Source of the DNA: Lactobacillus sp. Sy-1
GTDB lineage: Bacteria > Bacillota > Bacilli > Lactobacillales > Lactobacillaceae
Length of the DNA stretch: 64,000 nucleotides
Direction: 5' to 3'
Assembly (NCBI RefSeq): GCF_019303535.1
Contig: NZ_JACCIU010000002.1
Coordinates: 372,001 to 436,000 of the forward strand
Part shown: positions 60,801 to 64,000 of the stretch, piece after piece
Numbering within the stretch: position 1 is the first letter of the stretch
Layout: the number at the start of each line of letters is the position of its first letter
Made by a program: the position numbers and the translations under genes
The notes under the pieces: generated by a model
Database searches by the model: none
What the model was told of the DNA's origin: nothing
Seen by the model: the letters and a program-made list of their open reading frames with translations, nothing else

Positions 60801-63800
60801 TGGCACTAGATGCATCAAATGCTGCTTGTGAAATCGCACTGTTATTATTCGAGATTTGAGCGGAAGCGAGTGCAGCAGTGCTGAGTGCGCTTTGCATGGC
60901 AGCGGATTGAACGGCTGCATTACTAGCAGCCTGAGCAGCAACTGCAGCGGCACTACTTGCAACCTGATTAGCGGAACTAGCGACCGCCGAATTCCCGTTA
61001 GTGGCAGCGTTCGATGCAACAACGGCTGCACTGACAGCAGTAGCGTAAGCTGACGATGCTGATGATCCAGCAAGCACGGCCTGATTACTTGAAATGATTA
61101 CCGCTTGATTAGCAGAGCTTAATGCTGCCATATCACTCGTAACTACCGCAGTAGCGGAACTTGCTGCTGATAAGGCAGCATTAACAACTGAATTAGCGCT
61201 ACTAACAACCGGATTTGTGGCATTCTTTTGGCTTAGGCTGGCCATTGTAGCTGAATTAGAATCAATCGAAGTAGTTGCGCCACTAATTGCCGTTGATTGA
61301 GGGACGGCTCCACTAGCAACCTGGCTAATTGAGCTTACTGCAGAATCATTTCCGCTAGCTGAGAGACTAACTGCCGAACTATCTTGACTAGCTTGAGACG
61401 CAAACCCAGCAGCAGCACTGGCATTATTAACCGCAGCAACCGTGTTTTGGATAACGGTTAATGCGGAACTAGCTGAACTTAAGTAGGTGGATATAAAGCG
61501 CTTATCATTGGCTGTGGCAATTGATGCTGAGTTAATTGCTGATGAGGCAGTCGATGCCAATGCCCCCACAGATTGAACAGTACTTGAGGCACTGCTAATG
61601 ATTTGGGCCGCAGAAGTAGCTACCGACGCAGCAATTGATGCCGTTATGGCATCACTATTAGCAACTGCTGACTGCACACTGGCATTTGCAGATTGAACAA
61701 CGGAATTAGCTAGACTAGCCGCAGCAGATGCGCTGGCCACACTTTGGCTAGCTGATGAGATTACAACCGCTGCTGATGCAGCAACATTACTTTGGGAATT
61801 AGCATCGGAATTATCTAATTGGGCAATTGTATTGAAAAAGTTAACTGCTGAAAAAGCACTACTTAATAATGAATTGCCAACAATATTGGCAGTAGCAGAA
61901 CTTGCCACCGCAGCAATTGAACTCGTTTGTGAGCTAATTTCACTTACCACGACGGAGTCGCTACTGGTACTAGTAATGGTAATTGCGGCTGTTGAAGACC
62001 CATCAGCCAAACTAGAAACAGTGTTAGCAATTGAACTAATATTTATACTTACTGATTGGCCAGTCGCTGCAGTCTGAATTGAAGCAGAGCTCAACTCGCT
62101 ACTAATGGTGCTAACGGCACTGCTAGCAACTGAAGCAGCAATTGATGAGTAACTACTTGCTTGGCTCGCATTAGAGTAGGAAACTTTAATAATAGAAAAA
62201 GTATTACTATACGCGCTGCCTGCAGCATTAAAGTAAGGATTGGTAGCATTTGCATATGAAGATGCCATAGTGATCACTGAGGAGGCAACTTGGTATGCAG
62301 ACTGAGCCAAACTAGCATTTCCCACGTTAGCAGCACTACTTGCAGCTATAATTGCAGACATCAGAACAGCACTATTAGCACTAATCTGATTAAAGTAGCT
62401 CGTCGTTGCGATTGAAGCTGTGTTCAACAGAGAAGAAACCGAATTATATTGGGATGCTTGGAAACTAGTGACTGAGCTTGCGCTAGTGTAGGCTGGAATA
62501 ATTGATGCCATCACACTATCTGCGTAGCTAATTGTAGAGTCCGAGGCGTTGCTAACTGATAATGAAGCAACTACTGACTGAGCAGAGCTAATGCCACTAG
62601 AATGTGATTGAACACTACTGTTAGCAGAGTTAATTCCACTTTGAGCAAAGACAAAATTACCCATAATCTCAATTGTAATCTGGGCGTTAGATACGGAATT
62701 ATAATAACTAGCAAAGTTACTGGAATCCGCACTTGTTTGATTAGCATAGGACTGTGCAATCGATGCGTTCATAACGTTATTAGCGTATGAAAATGCACTT
62801 TGGGCTGCCATACTAGCTACCGCAAAATCGCTTTGGGCTAATTTAGCAGCGTTAGAAGCATTAATGGAGTTTGTAATGACGGCTGAACTAGCCAACTGGG
62901 CCGCTGCAACAGCGCTACTAACAATATTAGATGTAGTAACTACGTTTTGCGCTGCTTCACTAGCAGCGGTACTATTCATTGCTGAAAAAGCTGAACTAGC
63001 GTTAGCTGTATCCGCACTTAACCTAACGATTGCATTCGAAGCAGCACTTGCAGCTGCATTAGCACTACTAATGGCTACTAGGTATGCACTCATTGCATTT
63101 GAAGCATTTATACTTTGGGCACTAGCGTTTGCATAAGCTGATTGAGCAAGGCTAGCGGCAGAACTCGCAAGTGAATTATTACTATTGGCGTAGTTGTTAC
63201 TGGTTAACGAGCTATCAATTGCATTAGCACTTGAAGCAGCAGAATTAGCAATTGATAGTTGACTAGCTACTTGTGAATAGTTTTGGTTAGCAATTGAAAC
63301 ATCCGAATCAATATTTGGAGCATCACTATTTGCCGAAGAAACTGCAGAAGCTACAATTAAACCATTAGCATTAGCCCCGCTAGCAGCAGAATTAGTGATT
63401 TGAGTTGAGCTACTTACCTCACTACTAATCTTATTAGTAGCGGAGGTCATTGCCGAATTAGCAGCAGAGACGGTACTACTGATTGCATCAAGCGCACTGG
63501 ATGCGGAACCGGCAGCAAGTGAGGCAGCTATCTCCGCTGAAGCAGCAATTGAATACTGTTGAGAAGCATACGCAGAGACGGTTCCGGCGTCCGTTGCGAT
63601 GCTAGCAGCCGCACTCTGGGCACTTGAAGCAAGAGCGATGTAATTAAAACCACCGCTAGCAGCAACCAAGGCATCCGACAATACTGAAGAAGCCTGGCTA
63701 CTTACTAACGTTGCAATTGAAGATGCCGTCACTGCATTACTAAATGCGGTACTTGCTGAAGCAGCCATCTGATTAGCAATACTAGACTGGTTAGCTACCA

Positions 63801-64000
63801 GTCCTGTTACGGAATTAATTGCAGAATTAGCTTGGCTAACAAATACGCTTGCGTTATTAATGTCTTGATTATTAATGTTATTGGATGCTAATGAACTTAA
63901 AGCGCTGGAAGTAACCGCAAACGAGTTAGCGAGACTCCATGCCGTTCCAGAAAAGGAGTTAGCTTCAGATTCGTAACCATTAGTAGCAGTACTTGCGTTA
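42013..64000 (-). CDS. Giant Ala/Ser-rich repeat surface protein (N-terminus outside window)
   Basis: The reading frame is open from its stop at 42013 to the window edge: 7,251 codons to the furthest ATG (63768) and 77 more beyond it, so at least 7,328 and a start outside. Apart from about 280 C-terminal residues it is made almost only of Ala, Ser, Asn, Val, Gln, Ile and Thr, with very little Lys/Arg, almost no Trp and no Cys that I can see. It is a tandem array of about 221-residue units. Each begins with a motif like HPSNxxI, has a Gly at unit position 74 (e.g. VLGNSAVADSLN) and an acidic step near 148 (SVQDQA or AIDSGLS). Proline is nearly confined to the unit-boundary motif. The pattern of short apolar/Ser spacing suggests alpha-helical bundles. 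The C-terminus has Tyr/Lys-rich wall-binding modules and no LPXTG. It is probably a wall-attached fibre mediating adhesion or aggregation; this role is inference. Confidence 0.9.
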   Translation of the reverse strand, partial: NASTATNGYESEANSFSGTAWSLANSFAVTSSALSSLASNNINNQDINNASVFVSQANSAINSVTGLVANQSSIANQMAASASTAFSNAVTASSIATLVSSQASSVLSDALVAASGGFNYIALASSAQSAAASIATDAGTVSAYASQQYSIAASAEIAASLAAGSASSALDAISSTVSAANSAMTSATNKISSEVSSSTQITNSAASGANANGLIVASAVSSANSDAPNIDSDVSIANQNYSQVASQLSIANSAASSANAIDSSLTSNNYANSNNSLASSAASLAQSAYANASAQSINASNAMSAYLVAISSANAAASAASNAIVRLSADTANASSAFSAMNSTAASEAAQNVVTTSNIVSSAVAAAQLASSAVITNSINASNAAKLAQSDFAVASMAAQSAFSYANNVMNASIAQSYANQTSADSSNFASYYNSVSNAQITIEIMGNFVFAQSGINSANSSVQSHSSGISSAQSVVASLSVSNASDSTISYADSVMASIIPAYTSASSVTSFQASQYNSVSSLLNTASIATTSYFNQISANSAVLMSAIIAASSAANVGNASLAQSAYQVASSVITMASSYANATNPYFNAAGSAYSNTFSIIKVSYSNASQASSYSSIAASVASSAVSTISSELSSASIQTAATGQSVSINISSIANTVSSLADGSSTAAITITSTSSDSVVVSEISSQTSSIAAVASSATANIVGNSLLSSAFSAVNFFNTIAQLDNSDANSQSNVAASAAVVISSASQSVASASAAASLANSVVQSANASVQSAVANSDAITASIAASVATSAAQIISSASSTVQSVGALASTASSAINSASIATANDKRFISTYLSSASSALTVIQNTVAAVNNASAAAGFASQASQDSSAVSLSASGNDSAVSSISQVASGAVPQSTAISGATTSIDSNSATMASLSQKNATNPVVSSANSVVNAALSAASSATAVVTSDMAALSSANQAVIISSNQAVLAGSSASSAYATAVSAAVVASNAATNGNSAVASSANQVASSAAAVAAQAASNAAVQSAAMQSALSTAALASAQISNNNSAISQAAFDASSATSAAKSAIDSGLSSASVTASSAASDASIAANATGSATNGITSNVNSITSNTSLVQSNSTQASQQASLANSINSSASAVALQSSQNSAISIAYSHVSSVTVIANSASVNADVQQSIANSASAVASSANSIAIVNSQAAQAAANSAAAQSVAASSASAAGDSIAASSAASAALSYASIAQSAATVAQSNSAVAQSAADQVSAAITTANGDYIIASQAVVIAQSYANQESQTAIASSTASNAVSIASMTSGYNLSVNQTSVSVSSANNSANIYSAQASSASATVQNNSAVFSNAGVTIGALASYNADNVFVASANNVVQSASSVAITAVQSATEQSSIANAASIAASLANAQVSADTSTVSYQNSIANSAASFAVSAANAGDSALAASALSTANTALAAAQAAVADASAQATAVNSANANGSAAALVATSNTNEFSTTATNAQKAAIVASVAISSGINRSTIIADNAATTAQNNNSLVTNTVNLMSSAAQSANGAVTSIGSVESQINAELGSANTAQSVVNSVRSAYSNNAVANSLVTVTSAAVSSLAAGSLDAANQSQVASQQLAIVTAASASASIAQSTAASAATQVANELNALSAAANNLDSGGASAAASAANSDAEVVSAANSTAASASAAIQAASTAINIALNATNSDAIVVSASNSTAQSAASVALTIVSAESIASAANSLAVATSDANSSVINNSTAVTSSQNAVNGYSSAVNSVTGTVSVNAASVTSAMNSIAVLNVNNATNPVVASANAVISAAVSIANSASNAAIQQASIAAIASSTMVLASLSASQYESIASTANSVASSAASAAQVDANNGDLDAVQSDAAIASAASQSAANALTSAMTQSSIATEQSREASAAVDSINAAQSAVTSAAINASGAASDATSAIHSGLSIANSVASSAVVATSTANGLVNSINNEVVSAGINTNSFVSDTTERSSQGASIVTQIQADLSATNSIASQYSANAQISSVNSVVNSANSAAVQVSTDATNQVKIATNASASASVASQSAANALSLASSAMSVADAQMIIAQSASVAINSAAASTAASLASSAVKVANSAIVDAQTASATAQSATSVASNAASTAQLDLVTVSSIAVVAGSANQVAIQTADAISNAVVASSASQKAGQYNQSVGSGSNTVSSAGNTVNANSATVTSVNIATISNANSISIATSIISSLNNRNADNSAVSSATSVVSSASAAIQSKLADQQAQASAVVVAQSSLAKASSTATVASVAASVANSTAASAALAASSAANNGDSATASTAAAIAMSAMSTAESNSELVAQQTSIANAALTAGSVAASMVAADQATISSAVSVAQSAANTANSAIRSAIDSSVSLASSASATATSDTSGVNANSAGIINNSNATDSNSGVVKSNAVATSVVASQVSQTNSVISSLADSHSQNAVISSATSTAATQAIAASQANSDAIAQISVADSAVKAVQSAISSANTASTAASVANQVESRANSLVQSASVAGDSDAASTAASTAVSAANEANAAIKDASIASSTAQSAASQAAQAASNAASALSVANSAASQISIAGSIVSSATILESAEIASASSTNSFAEGANRAASIAAASAGSYSTDADKFTSQTSESTSLAGSYNNNAYNQWQSAMAVLGSNEANKVIQTTVALAQSAEVLASSAKSDASIANSQASDANVAAKSASSVAIALSQAVSQAVTSASDKASLASSYAYAGNYSAASAANVLASSYATVANDSASSTSSAAQQASIFASTAASASVRASIAESNASIAASLASSYNYGAQIASYEGSLGSYSAVVTSNSANSAVSNATNTITAAEAFNDIASQYASAANSSTVLTSNGNSSIADFNGSTSVALSNNPSNAIIQSAAVIVTSASVVASGLNSSASVANQQAQTANSLASSVYSVAIAASSVAQSYAALAISNAILASSYAEEGSAKVASSVNSTASEEASTASSAASAVNSANLAISSYAETASMAADGAAQNEILIESVILAASSANSAAQSASSAESLAIASANAATNSAVTASNEAAAVVQSNSTSLNSVTSAVSQATVVIRNAANETNRASAAVNAANAALSSHASNGVIQVAVASASQALVAAQSASVVADSATTQAQINSQNAASAASLAVINAAGASSAATVASSYANIAKSYASLGSEAAAANANAQASVAASVASSYAAAAKDNSIAVAADSDAANAALSSANDALTQVSSAMSTASQQNSVAQSAASVQDQAISSADSINSATQTIASSGNTVQQSAGMVNNSVVELASSATTALTQVESVNDSVTSAATVIKQSLSTHPSNTAIQSALATANAAITSANSAISVASQQNAAAQLANSSASVANDSVVANNSLAQSDTIVANDLIAKAKSAAVVGSTSDAETFNSQAAVTMANAKSAADNAKLAALDVDKYNAQVSVANSQIASAAVIINAANAAANSAQVAATTAANVQDAEVKSASYSVDQASANSASANGAMNSASASNSQAVSAANNVSVVTSQLTSAQGTALNDSIAVDAELFNHSSNAVIIAAKQSASSAVNTASLALSTAASASTVAQTIKNSAQAAMLQNSSANSVAQNNATLAASNAAQATIEAQLGNSSVADSLNNVAQSQAQNAGAAANLASQYASSVSAYASQIISINSSISSAFNTASQAAITASNAKTTAQSAASVQDQAIASASSMTSVAVLASSDALAQSLVASSLGAQATVANDNTSSVINVVASASAQAASDQASIAVILASHSDNTMIQAELSAANAEQSFISSVADDASGANQSANAAQSSADSASTAAAIANSNAIANAASAISIATEAISAATAGNASAAVTLNSQAAAAASAASVFAGQVSANAQSVAEFNAIVQSAYNRVKSDAALVNTATASVTSARNAAQSAASVQDSAVSLADATSVSASKTSVNASQTNQSATTQSNQMASAAAAANSLNQATSGTYNQLRQSNSAIAGLQSSAPSNAVINSAAHSASILASGAKVASANESSANSIVQSMQSTTASLTDAASAANQLASQQARLASENASSAVSAANAGDVSDANQFNSDALVASTAASSAANAVASASTALSSTALIQRNAISQANSYNAVVTAAASGISLASSVAQSASSAQLNAINTASATSNNAVNAISAGNLASSTVSAQNSQATDSNQSAGKWTTQTSLNKVQINSDSNLISSLASNYPSNETIASAAATAASQTTIVNSALADAQIASSQAKSAASQAQSLADEAAQANNLGISNANQASLVASQAVVAAQLGQSANAYSLNSQAQTLASLANSSAILVSSYASQATSYAGSASSANLRASSDADLGSTASLAASNAASQAISAAVVENNANSSSNVTSATASIANSVASSAASSAGNTNKQAINNVQSISGGIGSVIADQSAVNSNAIIVASINSNPSYSVNQDVTAAERTAVTASSQASAAYSIASAASAAAQLALRSAQSAYNAASLDSVATNSNAQLATSNASNAISAAKAGNASAANDFNTTAFNYAASAAVSASLANSYASDIDKDNAIINSANVQMTSAISSADAANAAASSALATANAAVSAQNSLIASASAIKSAASQAASSISVLATAANLDASQTAIVTSSNAALASQIGSQSNAIATDSRATKDILIQNPSNAVISAANSAATNAFITASSAAKTAVPLDASAQLINSAVIVNNANLNMNASAVKQNESLVAGLISAATSAAVIGDQSNAASLNSRAQSIANNNASLVDAANSDSGKIRTLSSAATGLNDQMQTLTDSVSAASQLASSALSTAQSATIVESQAITSAKSTESMASNAVVTGNEITSGAATINALNGPLVTSLSDVASQVVNDNQQVINLQSTATSVLASHSDNSIIISANSTALAAVGSASTANSLVSAANSTAQQAFTSIQSASNGLATVNSAIQSENAIATSNAEAAISAAKVGDSAAAQFNSVASSAASAADSYKNSASSIANGIQSLSDVINSANQTANAAQSTMHSQLSLAASAQSTAISAASLEDQIISDANNLVTAANSAAASTTTASEVAENAASGAAINFQSAKDIDSQVQAAAGQIISNANAGATILNSHASNTVISSANVILSNTAKSTNADLALVSGNNEIIKSAGSDAAKAAALTSVASNSAQSITTSAIADANSAAAAAKSGNLSLAESLYSDASIKTANVETYASLASSYAANAVAANSAIANASQQMSGMGSSINTLASTASSAYATASVAASVENSEVSKASFETNIASSANSQADTYSSSASAVGTNAQAIADSASGFNSQAITNQQAIETDVKIINSLLNSHTSNAAILSASSAASQIAISISSAATDAVMANSQAQSANGLVQSYNARTSSANAAAQSAFTNASTAASNAASAARLGNSSTADSFNVKASINASLASSNAIVAGINATSAAEVSQLVSSANSRVADDANVVSQAMLSISSLLSTASVAAMVEDDQVSAANSYSSNAATASMDASNASFSASSASVAIASNVNDINGNNSQAIMNSQQIEARSNALQSIIAKHPSNATIISAASVITGAESSAQSALSNATLNSIYAQSLATSAKRVAPLINAAESTASVNAGNASIAASNAIIAAQMGNSAIADSFNQKASSSASLASKQASLAGSYMAIVNGLNASLSAANANLDSDLTTVSAASLAASNALEIATSAALRQDAEVNSAQSASNTASLASSVSSLASQGASTNNSSASSVVVVNEQLTSQAASMSSVIAIQSQEVASLLAKNPSNAVIAGNNNVTNDTFSIASSAFSDISNVNSAAQLASVAASNAASQASGATQAASAAAGLAVSNAINAASAAQLGQVSLADSLNQVATSQAQAASLNAQSASSYASIVIAMNSTVESANNYIAATLKAIDEASFVASNADGAAKQAALIQTSEVNSANSIIASNATVQSAVVTNSSALNSLVADANTQSSIAVVNIETINSDLSSVAMDNSVIASLALSYSSNGAIINASSAASSAFSTANAISSVVSSANQQAQSANTVAQSASVQAATFNQAASQSASLAAKAASSAISAAQIGNSSAADSLNSLAVKNANQAEVDYSAAGSYTNIIAAMNTTITSANVQISQAVQSANAARIVASNALVAAQSAEVVQSQEVASATSITSAIRSIASSAANNANQVNQEHAQTVVIASQTSGSNSLANSNSSSAAGQLAVIKSVWDKNESNATISSAYMTASKAVATISSAASDAVMANQAAQSASALAQSNAATASSANSTAQSLKRMAESYASSANYNAVLGNSAVADSLNAAANSVAQVVASLENVTSAALKVASSANVAVSSASVRAANDVKKAEIASSIVASATTAAVSEADAESGTASAAKSNSDDANRKASDAASTASSASSVNNDTSKVAASVDSNASSASSIASQASAGTSVINSIASENSSNAVISSAASTANAAQSIFNSASSQVASSNSAAQSAKNDASSANRTASAANSAAASEASQAASYASIASSAAAKGDSSAASSATAKASSAANAASSAASAGNSAAAVVSSANRVVNSIASAVNSATSAANSATSIINSMTSVASSAALAAQSVSAKASDYRSSANSASMNASQAAASAYSTASVVSSAASQASSISSNAQNDNSIAASAKSQADSYASLASSNATGASYASTVSSATSVVSSANVVISSANSQVQSAESVASSANQAAESNHSAAANATATVSSATSEAASAASAGDSNAASRYNSLASSAASDANSFASAAEAANSVVNSAASVASSALVVINSAAKIASSAVIVANSATAGASSAYASGANSSASSSSTTSGTSGSTINSIASSYALIASSAARSVASISNAITSVANLAPSYASSTSLTSLSASAIIQQNSLNNSKAESIASIVSTNSAISSYLAAASSAVANGNSAALDMANAYRQASSAAIVASSAVQMVSAANSTVISANSVANSANVAASAALINGDESKANQLVAVASAAASVAQSAGSQAVVANSLIISANSVASGAASQAAADYETIVLSAKLGLAANDALVSAANKSLYNDGIADAKIGFKKEPGDASESAYQAAYDGYIRGVKGKQAQTSFTDSSSLYRTDYEKAYQVGRKQYLAEYASGQAAAKRDLVAKKSLAGQSLGYKNGYVKAFNTKLRKQPIYVYNQKPIYVYSTATFSDSKRIKRYNKQPRNRIHEFRVNRIALSSSGLVRYYVQNHLTSLIHKDNGYITANHNYIKLAYYQGSDYKIASPKVVKVINPKGARLHPNKTFTVKGTYYRPGAKINVKRVVKYKGLTRFYVGHGKYLTSNKKFVRFI
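43302..64000 (-). repeat. Tandem array of 663-bp (221-codon) units in the giant gene
   Basis: Codon for the boundary Asn (or its equivalent) starts at 43971, 44634, 45297, 45960, 46623, 47286, 47949, 48612, 49272, 49935, 50607, 51267, 51930, 52593, 53256, 53919, 54582, 55245, 55908, 56571, 57237, 57897, 58563, 59223, 59889, 60549, 61215, 61887, 62541, 63198 and 63849. Sixteen intervals are exactly 663 bp; the rest are 651-672. The last two or three on the N-terminal side are aligned less securely. Unit sequences are strongly diverged. Confidence 0.85.

Noticed and set aside
42333-63136. Dozens of additional open frames on both strands across the giant gene
   Set aside because: They are shadows produced by the GCN/AGY/AAY codon composition of the giant gene. 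They lack ribosome binding sites and have skewed Leu/Ala-rich or Arg/Leu-rich compositions.
43302-64000. The regular spacing suggested a CRISPR-like or satellite DNA array
   Set aside because: The period is 663 bp, in frame, and visible mainly at protein level; the DNA of successive units is diverged, so it is a coding repeat.
43302-64000. Possible assembly artefact from collapsed or expanded repeats
   Set aside because: Units differ too much from each other to be mis-assembled copies, and the frame stays open throughout. Long-read confirmation would still be sensible.

Overview
The window looks like a low-GC Gram-positive chromosome from the family Lactobacillaceae. The evidence is T-box leaders with the canonical T-box sequence, strong AGGAGG-type ribosome binding sites with several TTG/GTG starts, an IS1182-type element, heterofermentative-lactobacillus style gene content, and a giant secreted protein ending in lactobacillus-type cell-wall-binding repeats. 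Species cannot be fixed from the sequence alone; a bee- or plant-associated lactobacillus is a guess.

Layout. 1-1.4 kb: end of a small ABC-transporter/membrane-protein/XRE module, cut by the window edge. 1.5-4.9 kb: a MocR-type regulator divergent from azlC-azlD-phzF. 5.0-6.8 kb: an IS1182-family insertion sequence with hairpins at both ends. 7-11.4 kb: DedA protein, small membrane protein plus acetyltransferase, a TetR-SDR pair with matching operator-like sites, and an amino-acid permease. 11.7-20.3 kb: a histidine biosynthesis operon (hisZGDBHAFIEC) behind a His T-box, with the histidinol-phosphatase gene just upstream; hisB carries a one-base frameshift. 20.6-25.9 kb: a glutamate-cysteine-ligase-like enzyme, two TetR genes divergent from a hydrolase and an acetolactate decarboxylase, and an orphan protein with nuclease-like motifs. 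26-28.6 kb: a copper operon of two cupredoxins and a P-type ATPase, with CopY-type operator boxes. 28.7-39.5 kb: methionine genes in two Met-T-box units (metA-metY-metI-metC and metE-metF), separated by a PanE-like reductase under its own T-box, whose specifier I read as Ile AUU, and an SDR gene.

39.6-64 kb: a block of exported proteins: a membrane-anchored DNA/RNA nuclease, a secreted beta-propeller-like protein, and a giant Ala/Ser-rich protein. The giant reading frame has its stop at 42013 and is still open at base 64000, so at least 7,328 codons are visible. Nearly all of it is a tandem array of about 221-residue units. I followed a boundary motif through 31 positions, with 16 of 30 intervals exactly 663 bp and all others within 651-672 bp. 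The units are highly diverged in sequence but locked in phase. This is the most remarkable and possibly undescribed system in the window: a very long surface rod or filament built from a degenerate but strictly length-conserved repeat, held at its C-terminus by two tandem wall-binding modules.

No rRNA, tRNA, CRISPR array or prophage was seen.
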